A stretch of 64,000 nt of DNA from an uncultured Campylobacter sp. (GCA_934718785.1 CAKVAF010000007.1:25359-89358), one strand, 5' to 3'. Shown: positions 1-9,243, counted from the first letter of the stretch. Program-made: numbers and translations. The notes: a model not told the origin generated them from the letters alone.

Positions 1-2
1 AA

Positions 3-335
3 GACGCTGCCATCAATGAAAGCGTGCAAAAGAATTTAAAGGCACAAAATTTAGACAAAAAAGAGCCAAGCGCTGATTTAATCAAGATAAAAAGCGCTAA
101 AAACGAGCTTAAAATAGATAAATTTAAAGATTTAAGGGGTGTTAAATGCCCTATGAATTTCGTAAAAACGAAGCTTGAATTAGCAGGGCTTAGCAGTGGA
201 AATATCCTTGAAATCACGCTTGATGAGGGCGAGCCTATACAAAATGTGCCGGGCTCAGTTAAGGCTGAGGGGCATGAGATTTTAAGCATGGAAAAAACGG
301 GCGATTTTTGGCGCGTTTTGATAAAGAAAAAATAA
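3..335 (+). CDS. C-terminal part of a protein with a TusA-like sulfur-carrier domain (partial)
   Basis: The reading frame is open to the left edge, so the N-terminus lies outside the window and the GTG at 24 is not a convincing start. The last ~70 residues read as a TusA/SirA-type domain: DLRGVKCPMNFVKTKLEL carries the single conserved Cys-Pro used to bind sulfur, followed by the G-N-I-L-E-I-T-L-D-E-G strand and a VKAEGHEI segment. The preceding ~35 residues are a charged linker, suggesting the domain is the tail of a larger protein. The next gene, 10 bp downstream, makes siroheme. That points to a siroheme-dependent sulfite or nitrite reductase with a fused C-terminal TusA domain, but this is inference because the catalytic part is not visible. 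Confidence 0.6.
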   Translation, partial: DAAINESVQKNLKAQNLDKKEPSADLIKIKSAKNELKIDKFKDLRGVKCPMNFVKTKLELAGLSSGNILEITLDEGEPIQNVPGSVKAEGHEILSMEKTGDFWRVLIKKK

Positions 336-345
336 GGGGTGCAAG

Positions 346-1815
346 ATGAAAGAAATTAATAATTTAGGGGCTGAGAATCTAAACAGCTCAAATAATGAAA
401 GCTTAGAAAATATCCATTTAGTAAACAAAAACTTAAATGATAAAAGCTTTAAAAGTGAAAATTTACTCATCGCTTTAAAGCCCAAATCCACGCTTTTAAT
501 CGGTGCTGGAAAGGTTGCAGCGTGGAAATTTAAGGTCTTAAGCGAGGCTGGCTTTAAGATAAGTGTGGTGGCAAGCGAGATTAAGGATGAGTTTTTTAAG
601 CATAAAGAAGTGAAAATTATAAATTTCAAGCTGGAAAATAAGGATTTAAAGCTGATTAGCGATGAAAATTTAGGCTTAGATTTTTTAAAAGAATTTGATG
701 TCATTGTCGATGCGAGCGGGGATTTAAAATTAGGTGCGTTTTTATATGCTAAACGCAAGGAATTTGGCTATTTGCTCAATGTTGTGGATGTGCCAAAGCT
801 TTGTGATTTTTATTTTGGCGCAAGCACTAGAAATGGCGATATCAGTGTCTTAGTCAGCTCAAATGGCACAAGTCCTATTTTAGCACAAAGCATAAGAGAT
901 AAGATCAAAGCGCTTTTGCCAAGGCTAAATGAGCTTACAAGCTTTTTTAAAAAAACGCGCACCAAGGGCGGCTTGAGCGAAGTTCAAAAAGTAGAAATTA
1001 AAAGACTTTGCAAGCAAAATTTAGGTAAAGTTTTTATTATAGGGTGTGGTCCGGGCGATTTTAAGAGCCTGACTTTAAAAGCTTATGAGAGACTTGATTT
1101 GATTGAAATTGCTTTAATTGATAATCTAGTAGGAGATGAGATTAAAGCCTATCTAGAAAAAAAAGGTGTAGAGTGCATTAGCGTGGCAAAGCAAAAGGGC
1201 AAGGTGAGTTTTAGGCAAAAGGACATTAACGAGCTTCTTTTAAAATTTGCAAAAGAAGGAAGAAGTGTCGGCAGGCTTAAAGGCGGAGACGCGGCTCTTT
1301 TTGGTAGGGCTTGGGAAGAAGCGAGCTTTTTAAAAGAGCGTGGCATCGAAGTTGAATGCATCAATGGCACAAGCTCAGCCTTTGTGGGCGCTCTTACAAG
1401 TGGCATAGTGCCCACAATTAGGGGCGTGAGCTCAGGCGTTTTAATCGTCTCAGCGCATTTAAGAGAAAATATCTTTCACACCGAGTGGTTAGAATATCTT
1501 AAAAACCCACCCTACACGCTCATTGTTTTAATGGTGCATTCTTTTGCCGCAAGAGTGGTTGAAGAAGCCAAAAAACTAGGCATTGATTTAGAGCTAGACG
1601 CGGCTTTTGTCTCAAAAATTGACAGCCCTGAGCAAAGAAGTATTATCGGCAAGCTTGGCGAGCTAGAAAGCATGGCAGCACTTTGCGAGCAGCCTGCGAT
1701 TTTAATCATAGGAAAAGCAGTAGCTAGAGCTCGTAAAATGCCACATAGCGATGAGCGTATCGTGCTTGAAGAAAGCTTAAAAGAAGATTTAAAGCTCGTA
1801 GAAAGCTTTGTTTGA
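346..1815 (+). CDS. cysG: Siroheme synthase CysG (fused dehydrogenase/ferrochelatase and uroporphyrinogen-III methyltransferase)
   Basis: This multifunctional enzyme converts uroporphyrinogen III to siroheme, the cofactor of sulfite and nitrite reductases. Residues ~1-45 are a low-complexity Asn-rich extension. Residues ~46-225 hold the precorrin-2 dehydrogenase/ferrochelatase part, with the NAD-binding glycine motif LLIGAGKVA at ~50-58. Residues ~228-470 are the SAM-dependent methyltransferase, with IIGCGPGD and the GRLKGGDAALFGR motif near 309-321. At 489 residues the length fits the fused type. The ATG at 346 follows aaggggtgcaag and sits 10 bp behind the upstream TusA-domain gene, so the two are probably co-transcribed. 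A strong inverted repeat follows at 1845-1886. Confidence 0.9.
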   Translation: MKEINNLGAENLNSSNNESLENIHLVNKNLNDKSFKSENLLIALKPKSTLLIGAGKVAAWKFKVLSEAGFKISVVASEIKDEFFKHKEVKIINFKLENKDLKLISDENLGLDFLKEFDVIVDASGDLKLGAFLYAKRKEFGYLLNVVDVPKLCDFYFGASTRNGDISVLVSSNGTSPILAQSIRDKIKALLPRLNELTSFFKKTRTKGGLSEVQKVEIKRLCKQNLGKVFIIGCGPGDFKSLTLKAYERLDLIEIALIDNLVGDEIKAYLEKKGVECISVAKQKGKVSFRQKDINELLLKFAKEGRSVGRLKGGDAALFGRAWEEASFLKERGIEVECINGTSSAFVGALTSGIVPTIRGVSSGVLIVSAHLRENIFHTEWLEYLKNPPYTLIVLMVHSFAARVVEEAKKLGIDLELDAAFVSKIDSPEQRSIIGKLGELESMAALCEQPAILIIGKAVARARKMPHSDERIVLEESLKEDLKLVESFV

Positions 1816-1844
1816 AACAAATTTTATAAAGATGATTTTTTAAA

Positions 1845-1886
1845 TTTTAAATTTCAAAACAGCGCCACAAGTTTTGAAATTTAAAA
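1845..1886. repeat. Perfect 16-bp inverted repeat with GC-rich loop, copy of the AAAACAGCGGC element
   Basis: Arms 1845-1860 and 1871-1886 are perfectly complementary (TTTTAAATTTCAAAAC against GTTTTGAAATTTAAAA), with loop AGCGCCACAA. It lies between cysG and the next gene and could terminate transcription, although no long T tract follows. The inner part matches the dispersed AAAACAGCGGCGC-GTTTTGAA element found elsewhere in the window. Confidence 0.7.
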
Positions 1887-1957
1887 ACTTTCGCGCCAAA
1901 ATTTGCCAAATATTGATTAAATTTCATTAAAATATTTAAAAATTCAAGGAAATTTAA

Positions 1958-2563
1958 ATGATGAAAAATTTGCTTAAAGGCGTGTTTTTGCCTTTGATTA
2001 TCTTATTTGTGGCGTGTGGCAATGATGAAGAAGTGGTGCAAAATGACTTTTTGTTTGAGGAATATAAACCGGGCGATAAAATCACGCTTGAAAGTGTCAA
2101 TGGTGGAAAAAAAACCTTGCTTCGCACAGAAAAAGGCTTCGTGCTTGATGGAGATGAAAAAAAGGTGTTGATGTTTGATTTTTTTGGCACCTTTTGCGCT
2201 CCTTGTAAAGAAGAAGCGGCGGATTTAACACAGCTTTGGAAAAACAACGCTAAGGATTTTTTTATCATAGGATTAACGCATTTTGAAGATGTGAGCGATG
2301 AAGTGGTGAAAAAATTTGCAAATGACTTTGGGGCGTATTATTTTTTGAGCAATTCTGCTAAGAATGAGCGCATCATCGCTCAAATTTTAAAAGACATTGA
2401 CTATCAAAGTATGGAGCAGCTGCCTTTTAAGGTCGTTTTAAAAGATGGGATTTATCAAAACTTAAGCGATTTTTGGAACAAGGGAATGCAAACAAGCTTT
2501 TATCTAGGAAAAGTTCCAAAAACCCTTATGCAAGAGGATATAAATAAAATCATAGGACGCTAA
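1958..2563 (+). CDS. Thioredoxin-fold lipoprotein (TlpA/ResA-like)
   Basis: The N-terminus is a lipoprotein signal with the lipobox LFVAC at ~17-21, so the mature protein should be anchored by Cys21 and face the periplasm. The thioredoxin active site is in FFGTFCAPCKEEAADL at ~residues 73-88, a CxxC motif of CAPC. At 201 residues it fits small TlpA-type disulfide reductases. The start is the ATG at 1958 or the adjacent one at 1961, after aaggaaattt. clpS begins immediately after the stop, so it probably shares an mRNA with clpS-clpA-aat. I recall C. jejuni having a periplasmic thioredoxin gene in front of clpS too. The substrate protein is unknown. Confidence 0.85.
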   Translation: MMKNLLKGVFLPLIILFVACGNDEEVVQNDFLFEEYKPGDKITLESVNGGKKTLLRTEKGFVLDGDEKKVLMFDFFGTFCAPCKEEAADLTQLWKNNAKDFFIIGLTHFEDVSDEVVKKFANDFGAYYFLSNSAKNERIIAQILKDIDYQSMEQLPFKVVLKDGIYQNLSDFWNKGMQTSFYLGKVPKTLMQEDINKIIGR

Positions 2564-2854
2564 ATGCCAAAAACACAAACTTTAGAGCAAACAAGACTTG
2601 AAGAACCAAAGATGTATAAGCTTTTGCTCTTAAATGATGAGATTACGACTATGGATTTTGTGATTGAGGTGTTGATGAATATTTTTCATTTTGACTTAGA
2701 AAGGGCAAGCCGCTTGATGCTTGATATACATTATAATGGCAGCGGAATTTGTGGCATTTTTACGCAAGAAATAGCCCTTTCAAAGCAAAAGCAGGTGCAA
2801 AATGCCGCTAAAATCGCAAATTTTCCATTACAAACAAGGATAGAAGAAGAATGA
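2564..2854 (+). CDS. clpS: ClpS, N-degron adaptor of ClpAP protease
   Basis: ClpS binds proteins with destabilising N-terminal residues (Leu, Phe, Trp, Tyr) and hands them to ClpA. At 96 residues it has the family core: YKLLLLNDEITTMDFVIEVL near 18-37, with the Asn-Asp pair that contacts the substrate amino group, and HYNGSGICGIF around 57-67. The gene begins directly after the thioredoxin-like gene and overlaps clpA by four bases (ATGA), so adaptor and unfoldase are translationally coupled. Confidence 0.93.
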   Translation: MPKTQTLEQTRLEEPKMYKLLLLNDEITTMDFVIEVLMNIFHFDLERASRLMLDIHYNGSGICGIFTQEIALSKQKQVQNAAKIANFPLQTRIEEE

Positions 2855-4983
2855 AATACAACGAAGATTTAAGAAAATATTTGGCAAATGCCAAGCACTT
2901 ATCTATGATAAACCGCCACGAGTTTGTAACTTGTGAGCATTTATTATTTGCTCTTTTAAAGCTTAGTCCTGATTTTAAGGCTATTTTTGAAGAATTTGCT
3001 GATGGCGAGCTTGAAGTGCTAGAAAACGAGCTTAAAAATCACATCGCGCAAAAAAATCAAATCCTGCCACAAAGCACCGATCCTATAAATTCAGCCGTGC
3101 TTGATGATATTTTAAACTCACTAGCTCATCAAAGTGGCGAGGATATGAAAATCCTCGACTTTTTAGAAAGTCTTAGTAAGGACGAGCGCACTTATTCAAA
3201 GACCTTACTTGAAAAGCATTCTTTAAATTTACAAAAGATTAAAGAAGCGAAGCAAGAAGGAGATTTAGAGCTTATAAAAAGCTTCACTACCGAGCTTGTA
3301 GCCGTAGCAAAAGAGGGTAAAATCGATCCTTTAATCGGCCGTGCCTTTGAGCTTGAAAGAATGATACAAATCTTAAGCCGCCGCAAGAAAAATAATCCTA
3401 TCTTAGTCGGCGAAGCAGGGGTTGGAAAAACTGCCATTGTTGACGGTCTTGCGCTTAAAATAGCTTCAAACAATGTGCCAAAAAATCTTGAAAATGCCAA
3501 AATTTACTCACTGGATATGGCAGCACTGCTTTCTGGCACAAAATACAGGGGCGAGTTTGAAAAAAAGGTTAAAGACATCGTTGATGAGCTGAGTAAAATC
3601 GACAAGGCGATTTTATTTATCGATGAAATTCACACTATAGTTGGAGCCGGCGCTGCGGGCGATAGTCATGCGGATATGAGCAATTTATTAAAACCCGCAC
3701 TAAGTAGTGGAAAACTCAAGTGTATAGGCGCTACGACATTTTTAGAGTTTAAAAACAGCTTTGATAAAAATAAGGCTTTAAGCAGACGCTTTGCAAAAAT
3801 TGATGTGGATGAGCCAAGCCGCGATGAGTGTTTAAAAATTTTAGAAGGGCTTGCACCAAAATATGAGGAATTTCATCATATTAAGTTTAAACCCGAAGTG
3901 CTTGAAGCCAGCGTGGATTTTGCTAAAAAATTCTTTCAAGATAAATTTTTGCCCGATTCTGCTATTGATTTAATTGACGAGCTTGGGGCTTCTTTTTCTT
4001 TTGCTCCTCATTCAAAAAAAGAAGCGAATTTAAAGGATTTAGAGCTTACTTTGGCTAGAATGACGCATTCTCATAAAATTTTTGAGCTTGATACAAGCAA
4101 GCTTTTAAAGGACTTAGAGAATAATTTAAAAAAGCGTATTTTTGGGCAAGATGAAGTCATAAAAGCGCTTTGTGCTACACTTAAGCAAAGCTTTGCAGGG
4201 CTTAAAAGCACAAATTCGCCGCGCGGAGTCTTTTTATTCACAGGTTCAAGCGGGGTCGGTAAAACCGAGCTTTGCAAGGCTTTGGCTGATAATTTGTATT
4301 TAAATTTAGAGCGCTTTGATATGAGTGAATACGCCGAAAAACACGCTCTAAGCAAGCTCATAGGAGCTCCTGCTGGATATGTGGGCTATGAAGAGGGCGG
4401 ACTTTTAAGCAATGCAGTGCGTAAAAATCCTTTCAGCGTGATACTTTTTGACGAGATAGAAAAGGCTCATCCTGATTTAAGTAACACCTTTTTGCAAATT
4501 TTTGACAATGCAAGCCTTACTGATAATAGCGGACTTAAGGCTGATTTTAAAAACACTATCATCGTGATGACTTCAAATTTAGGACTTAAAGAAGTGAATG
4601 AACTAGGCTTTTTAAGCAGCAATGAAAACAAGACAAACAAAGCGATAAAGGAATTTTTCGCACCTGAGTTTATCAACCGCATTGATAAAATTTTGCATTT
4701 TAATGATTTAGAGGATAAGGTGCTTGAAAAAATCGTCAGCAAAGAGCTTAAAGAAATGGCTAAAAATCTTAAAAATGTCGAAATCACAGCCGATGAAAAA
4801 ACTAAAATTTATCTAGCAAAAAAGGCTTATAAAAAAGAATACGGCGTAAGGCTTTTAAAACGCGTGATTGCCGATGAGATAGGAAGTCGCTTAAGCAATG
4901 AGCTTTTATTTGGCAAGCTGAAAAAAGGCGGCAAGGTAGCACTTCGGCTTAATAAAAACAATGCAATCGAGTTTATATTCTAA
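2851..4983 (+). CDS. clpA: ClpA, AAA+ unfoldase of the ClpAP protease
   Basis: ClpA unfolds substrates delivered by ClpS and feeds them to ClpP, which is not in this window. The protein is 710 residues with a Clp N-domain (~1-140), first AAA+ module with Walker A GEAGVGKTA at ~186 and Walker [10 protein letters not shown], and second AAA+ module with GSSGVGKTE at ~465 and VILFDEIEKAHP. There is no long coiled-coil middle domain, which separates ClpA from ClpB. The second module also has the conserved [13 protein letters not shown] pore loop. The start overlaps the clpS stop, and the last 23 bases overlap aat. Confidence 0.95.
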   Translation: MKYNEDLRKYLANAKHLSMINRHEFVTCEHLLFALLKLSPDFKAIFEEFADGELEVLENELKNHIAQKNQILPQSTDPINSAVLDDILNSLAHQSGEDMKILDFLESLSKDERTYSKTLLEKHSLNLQKIKEAKQEGDLELIKSFTTELVAVAKEGKIDPLIGRAFELERMIQILSRRKKNNPILVGEAGVGKTAIVDGLALKIASNNVPKNLENAKIYSLDMAALLSGTKYRGEFEKKVKDIVDELSKIDKAILFIDEIHTIVGAGAAGDSHADMSNLLKPALSSGKLKCIGATTFLEFKNSFDKNKALSRRFAKIDVDEPSRDECLKILEGLAPKYEEFHHIKFKPEVLEASVDFAKKFFQDKFLPDSAIDLIDELGASFSFAPHSKKEANLKDLELTLARMTHSHKIFELDTSKLLKDLENNLKKRIFGQDEVIKALCATLKQSFAGLKSTNSPRGVFLFTGSSGVGKTELCKALADNLYLNLERFDMSEYAEKHALSKLIGAPAGYVGYEEGGLLSNAVRKNPFSVILFDEIEKAHPDLSNTFLQIFDNASLTDNSGLKADFKNTIIVMTSNLGLKEVNELGFLSSNENKTNKAIKEFFAPEFINRIDKILHFNDLEDKVLEKIVSKELKEMAKNLKNVEITADEKTKIYLAKKAYKKEYGVRLLKRVIADEIGSRLSNELLFGKLKKGGKVALRLNKNNAIEFIF

Positions 4984-5611
4984 GCTTTTAAGCGCGCCTA
5001 AAAACGCGCCTGTTTTTCTTACTCAAAGCCTTGATGATGAGGATTTTTTGCTTAAAGCTTATAGCTTTGGGCTTTTTCCTTGGACTTCAAATCCTGTTTC
5101 TTGGTGGTGCATCGAGCCTAGAATGCTTTTAAAGCCTGATGAAATTTACATTCAAAAAAGTATCAAATGCTTTTTAAAGCGCTATAAAATAGCACTTGAT
5201 AGCAATTTTGAAAAATTAATCAAGCTTTGTGCCAGCCAGCGCGAAAAAACTTGGCTCGATAATGATTTCATCGCTATTTTTTGCAAACTTTTTAAAAAAG
5301 GCTACGCTCACAGCCTTGAAGTGTATGATGAAAATAAGCTTGTGGGCGGAATTTATGGGCTGATTTTAGGGAAGATGTTTTTTGCTGAGAGTATGGTAAG
5401 CTTAGAAAAAAACGCCTCAAAGGTCGCTATGATAAGGCTTTGCGAGCTTTTAGGGCCGTATGATTTTTTAATCGATTGTCAAGTTTATAATTCTCATTTA
5501 GAATTCATGGGTGCAAAGCCTATGAGTAGGGAAAGTTTTTTAAAAATCTTAGAAAAAAAAGTCGCGCAAAACAGCGGCTTTGATGAGTTTAAAAATTTGC
5601 TGAAAGATTAA
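4961..5611 (+). CDS. aat: Leucyl/phenylalanyl-tRNA-protein transferase Aat
   Basis: Aat adds Leu or Phe from charged tRNA to proteins beginning with Lys or Arg, creating the N-degron read by ClpS. The signature AYSFGLFPW...PVSWWCIEPR lies at ~residues 32-54, and the C-terminal acyltransferase half includes VGGIYGLILGKMFFAESMVS and LIDCQVYNSHLEFMGA. At 216 residues it is slightly shorter than the E. coli enzyme. The ATG at 4961 lies inside the 3' end of clpA in another frame (23-bp overlap). The C-terminal codons at 5568-5578 contain AAAACAGCGGC, a match to the dispersed element described elsewhere. Confidence 0.93.
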   Translation: MQSSLYSKLLSAPKNAPVFLTQSLDDEDFLLKAYSFGLFPWTSNPVSWWCIEPRMLLKPDEIYIQKSIKCFLKRYKIALDSNFEKLIKLCASQREKTWLDNDFIAIFCKLFKKGYAHSLEVYDENKLVGGIYGLILGKMFFAESMVSLEKNASKVAMIRLCELLGPYDFLIDCQVYNSHLEFMGAKPMSRESFLKILEKKVAQNSGFDEFKNLLKD

Positions 5612-5810
5612 ATTTATTGAAATTTAAAGAGTTAGTGAAAAGTTAAATTGCTTAACAATTTATCGAATTTGATTTAAATTTATGTGCTTAAATTTTAAAT
5701 TGATGAAAATTTATTTATTTGTTTCGAGCATAGCAAAATAATTAATAGATGATATGAAATTAAAATTCAAATACTCACGCTAATTTGAAATTTATTTTTT
5801 ATGTTTCATT

Positions 5811-7229
5811 TCATCCTAATTTCGCCTTTAAAAGCTCATTGACCTTAGCAGGATTAAATGCACCCTTGCCCTCTTTCATCACCTGGCCTACAAAAAAGCC
5901 AAAAAGCTTATCTTTGCCCGTCTTATACTCAGCGACCTTGTCTTCATTTGAGCTTAAAACTGAAGCGATAATCTTTTCAATTGCACCGTCATCACTTACT
6001 TGCTTTAAGCCAAGCTTTTCAATAGTTTCATCAACGCTAGTTTGTGTATTTTCAAAGATAAAGGCTAGCACTTCTTTAGCGGCTTTATTGCTTATGGTAT
6101 TATCTTCAATTCTAGCGATTAAATCGCCAAGTTTTTTAGCATTTACAGGAGAATTTTCTATGCTAAGCTCTCCTTTTAAAAGTCCTAAAAGCTCGGTATT
6201 TAGCCAAGTTACGCAAAGTTTTGGGCTTAATTTTCTTGCCACCAGATTTTCAAAAAAGCGGCTCATTTCAAGGCTAGAAATTAAAATTTCCGCATCACTT
6301 TCTTTAACGCCAAAGTCCTTTATAAAGCGCGCCTTTTTTTCATCAGGTAATTCTGGTATTTTAAGCTCAAGCATTTCAGGGCTCAAAATCACAGGCAGCA
6401 AATCAGGCTCAGGAAAATAACGATACTCAGCGGCTTCTTCCTTGCCGCGCATACTTCTTGTGATGAGATTTGCCGTGTCAAAAAGGCGCGTTTCTTGCAC
6501 CACTTCACGTTCATAAACGCCGTCTTCCCAAGCCTCGCTCTGTCTTTTCACCTCATAATCAATCGCCTTTTGAATGAAGCGAAAAGAGTTGAGATTTTTA
6601 ATCTCAACGCGTGTATAAAGCTTTGTATCGCCCTTTGGACGAATGCTTACATTAGCATCGCAGCGAAAACTTCCTTCTTGCATATTCGCATCTGAAATGT
6701 CTAAAAAGCGTATGATAGAATGAAGCTTTTTAAGATAAGCCACTGCTTCATCACTACTTCTTAACTCTGGCTCACTTACTATCTCTAAAAGCGGGGTGCC
6801 TGCGCGGTTTAAATCCACTTTTGAAAACTCGCTCTCGTGTATATTTTTGCCCGCATCTTCTTCAAGGTGAGCACGCGTTAGTCCTATGCGTTTACTCTCG
6901 CTGCTCAAATTTATAAAAAGCTCGCCGCCCTCGACAATAGGAATGTCAAATTGTGAAATTTGATAAGCTTTGGGTAAATCAGGATAAAAATAATTCTTGC
7001 GGTTAAACACGCTTTTTTGATTAATCTTAGCATTAATGGCTTTACCAAAAGCGATAGCCTTAATCACAGCTTCTTTATTTAGCACAGGCAAAGCTCCTGG
7101 CAATGCTAGGCACACAGGACAGACATTAGTATTTGCTTTTTCTCCAAAAGAAGTCGCACAAGAGCAAAAAATCTTAGTTTTAGTATTTAGCTGAGTATGC
7201 ACCTCAAGCCCGATGATTGTTTCAAACAT
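5811..7229 (-). CDS. gatB: Aspartyl/glutamyl-tRNA amidotransferase subunit B (GatB)
   Basis: GatB is the tRNA-binding kinase subunit of GatCAB, which converts Glu-tRNA(Gln) and Asp-tRNA(Asn) to the amidated forms. The 472-residue product starts [24 protein letters not shown], with the zinc-binding cysteines CSCATSF and CPVCLALPG, then [13 protein letters not shown] near residue 180, and a C-terminal YqeY-like tail ending in [14 protein letters not shown]. The length is typical. No gatA or gatC lies nearby. A gltX gene is present at 56398-57804. The region 5612-5810 between aat and gatB is AT-rich, with no supported feature. Confidence 0.95.
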   Translation of the reverse strand: MFETIIGLEVHTQLNTKTKIFCSCATSFGEKANTNVCPVCLALPGALPVLNKEAVIKAIAFGKAINAKINQKSVFNRKNYFYPDLPKAYQISQFDIPIVEGGELFINLSSESKRIGLTRAHLEEDAGKNIHESEFSKVDLNRAGTPLLEIVSEPELRSSDEAVAYLKKLHSIIRFLDISDANMQEGSFRCDANVSIRPKGDTKLYTRVEIKNLNSFRFIQKAIDYEVKRQSEAWEDGVYEREVVQETRLFDTANLITRSMRGKEEAAEYRYFPEPDLLPVILSPEMLELKIPELPDEKKARFIKDFGVKESDAEILISSLEMSRFFENLVARKLSPKLCVTWLNTELLGLLKGELSIENSPVNAKKLGDLIARIEDNTISNKAAKEVLAFIFENTQTSVDETIEKLGLKQVSDDGAIEKIIASVLSSNEDKVAEYKTGKDKLFGFFVGQVMKEGKGAFNPAKVNELLKAKLG

Positions 7230-7366
7230 TATTTTTCCTTAGTTTCAGCGCTAAATTTGTATAAATTTAAGCTATTATTTTAGCAAATTTAAGCTTATAT
7301 TTGCTTTATTTTTATCTAAGATAAATTTTGGCAAAATTTGCCTTATTTTTTAAAAAAGAGTTAAAA

Positions 7367-8203
7367 TTGAGAGTTTTTTTAATCGACGCTGAGAATGTAA
7401 ATCTTCACACTTTCATCAAAAATACGCAATTTAAAAAAGATGATAAATTCTATATCGTGGGCAATTCTACACTTAAATTTTCTTTATCTTGCCTTGATTT
7501 TTTAAAAGAAAGAAAGGTTAAAATTTATGATTTTAACGAGCCGAGTAAGGATTATGCGGATAAGATTATTTTAAGTTTATTGGGTAAATTCTTAAGCAAA
7601 AAAAAGGTTAAAAAATGTCTCATCGTAAGTAATGACAATATTTTTGAAAATCTTCATTTTGTAAAGGATATTTATAAAAAAGAAGTAAAAATTCTTAAAA
7701 TGAACGAGCAGGGCAAGAAAAAAAGCTATCATATCGCCTTGTTTGAAAAAAATCAGGAGCAAATCAGCCAACTTCGGCAAAAAAGCAAGGATTTAGGAGA
7801 GTTTCATCGTAAGCTTCAAAAGGCCTATAAAATCCACGGAACGCTAATTTATAGGCATTTAAAGCAAAATTACGCTGAAGAGTTTTTATTTATCAATAAA
7901 GACAATATCGAAGTGAAAAATTTACTTGAAAAAAAAGAAACTCAAAATTCTTTGATAAATGATAATAATTTATTGCTTGAAAGCTCGCAAAACAGCGGCA
8001 CAGGTTTTGAAAATACCAAAAATGATGAAAATAATAAAATAAATGAAAGCTCGCAAAACAGCGGCACGAAAAAAGAGCCTTTAAAAAAAACAATGAATAA
8101 TAAAGAAATAAAAAAAGAATTTAGAGAAAAAAATTTAAAAAATTCTAAAAAACAAGGTCTTTTAGCCTTTTTATTTGGCTTGAAAAAATCAAAAGAGCTT
8201 TAA
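7367..8203 (+). CDS. NYN/PIN-like domain protein with duplicated Ser-Gln-Asn-Ser-Gly repeat
   Basis: The N-terminal ~110 residues resemble a PIN-like/NYN nuclease fold: RVFLIDAENVNLHTFIKN gives the Asp-Ala-Glu-Asn motif, followed by acidic positions in DYADKIIL and the strand CLIVSNDN. Residues ~140-190 form a basic segment. The C-terminal third is low complexity and contains two copies of ESSQNSGT, encoded by the same 24-base repeat at about 7979-8002 and 8045-8068. The start is uncertain: I chose the TTG at 7367 because the motif begins immediately after it and an aagag-type ribosome site precedes it; an upstream TTG at 7328 would add 13 residues. RNA cleavage is only inferred from the fold. 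Confidence 0.55.
   Translation: MRVFLIDAENVNLHTFIKNTQFKKDDKFYIVGNSTLKFSLSCLDFLKERKVKIYDFNEPSKDYADKIILSLLGKFLSKKKVKKCLIVSNDNIFENLHFVKDIYKKEVKILKMNEQGKKKSYHIALFEKNQEQISQLRQKSKDLGEFHRKLQKAYKIHGTLIYRHLKQNYAEEFLFINKDNIEVKNLLEKKETQNSLINDNNLLLESSQNSGTGFENTKNDENNKINESSQNSGTKKEPLKKTMNNKEIKKEFREKNLKNSKKQGLLAFLFGLKKSKEL
7979..8068 (+). repeat. Two in-frame copies of a 24-base repeat in the NYN-like gene
   Basis: TGAAAGCTCGCAAAACAGCG followed by GCAC occurs at ~7979-8002 and again at ~8045-8068, 66 bases (22 codons) apart. Both are read as ESSQNSGT. The first copy continues as aggttttgaaaat, extending the match to the dispersed AAAACAGCGGC element; the second has lost that half. The spacing is a multiple of three, so the reading frame is kept. 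Confidence 0.85.
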
Positions 8204-8219
8204 ATTTAAAAGAGTAAGA

Positions 8220-9212
8220 ATGAATGAAATAAGAGCACTAGCAGAATGGGAAGAACAAGATCTTTTAATGCTTGCTTTGCCAGATAGCACTATGGATTGG
8301 AAGCCTTATTTAAGTGAAATTATGCAAAGCTATAAAGAGTTTATAAGCCTTGCAAGTGCTTTTGAAAGAGTACTTTTAATAGGAAGAGATGAAAGCTTTT
8401 ATAAGCAAAATTTTGCTAAAAACGAGAATATAGATTTTTTTAAATATAGCTTAAATGATACATGGATACGAGATTTTGGTGCAATTGATGTGTTTGATAA
8501 AAGGAAACAAAAAATAATTTCTTATGATTTTATCTTTAATGCTTGGGGTAATAAATTTCAAAGTAAGCTTGACAATGAGTTAAATTCAAGGCTTTTTAAG
8601 GAGAAATTAAAGGGCGAATTAAGAAGCATTGATTTTATCTTAGAGGGTGGTAGCATTGATAATAACGGCTCTGGCACAATGCTAACAACCACAAAATGCC
8701 TTTTAAATGAAAATAGAAATAAGCACTTAAGCAAAGAAGAAATTGAAAATAAGCTTAAAGAGCTTTTTAATCTAAAAAGTCTCATTTGGCTTGAAAATGG
8801 CTTTATCAAAGGCGATGATACAGACGCTCACATTGATACCTTAGCGCGCTTTATAACCCCTGATACTATCGCGCACTGTGTTTGTGAGGATGAAAAGGAT
8901 GAGCATTTTTTGCCACTTTTAAAGATGAAAAAAGAACTTGAAAAAACGGGCTTTAAGCTTGTAGAATTGCCCCTGCCAGCTCCTATTTTTTATGAGGGTA
9001 GGCGTCTGGGCGCAAGCTATGCAAATTTCATTTTTTTAAATAATGCCTTAATCGTGCCAACTTATAAGGATAAAAACGATGAAATAGCACTTTCAAGGCT
9101 TGCTAAAGCCTTGCCGCATTTAAAGGTGCTAGCACTTGATGCAAGCGTTTTTATAAGACAAAATGGCTCACTGCACTGTGCTTGTCAAAATAGATTTTTA
9201 GGCAAAAGATGA
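8220..9212 (+). CDS. Agmatine deiminase-type enzyme (PAD_porph family)
   Basis: The family hydrolyses guanidino groups, typically agmatine to N-carbamoylputrescine and ammonia, or acts on peptidyl-arginine. The 330-residue protein keeps the guanidine-modifying catalytic set: Asp in TWIRDFG (~82), Glu in FILEGGSID (~140), His-x-Asp in DAHIDTLARF (~203-205) and Cys in GSLHCACQNR (~319). There is no signal peptide, which favours cytoplasmic agmatine deiminase over secreted peptidyl-arginine deiminase. I recall C. jejuni having a homologue annotated this way. It starts at an ATG after aagagtaaga, 16 bp behind the NYN-like gene. The exact substrate is inferred. Confidence 0.82.
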   Translation: MNEIRALAEWEEQDLLMLALPDSTMDWKPYLSEIMQSYKEFISLASAFERVLLIGRDESFYKQNFAKNENIDFFKYSLNDTWIRDFGAIDVFDKRKQKIISYDFIFNAWGNKFQSKLDNELNSRLFKEKLKGELRSIDFILEGGSIDNNGSGTMLTTTKCLLNENRNKHLSKEEIENKLKELFNLKSLIWLENGFIKGDDTDAHIDTLARFITPDTIAHCVCEDEKDEHFLPLLKMKKELEKTGFKLVELPLPAPIFYEGRRLGASYANFIFLNNALIVPTYKDKNDEIALSRLAKALPHLKVLALDASVFIRQNGSLHCACQNRFLGKR

Positions 9213-9243
9213 AAGAATTTAGGCTTTCTTAATCAAAATTTGT

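Noticed and set aside
5612..5810. Possible small RNA between aat and gatB
   Set aside because: Only AT-rich sequence without a convincing stem, promoter or terminator combination.
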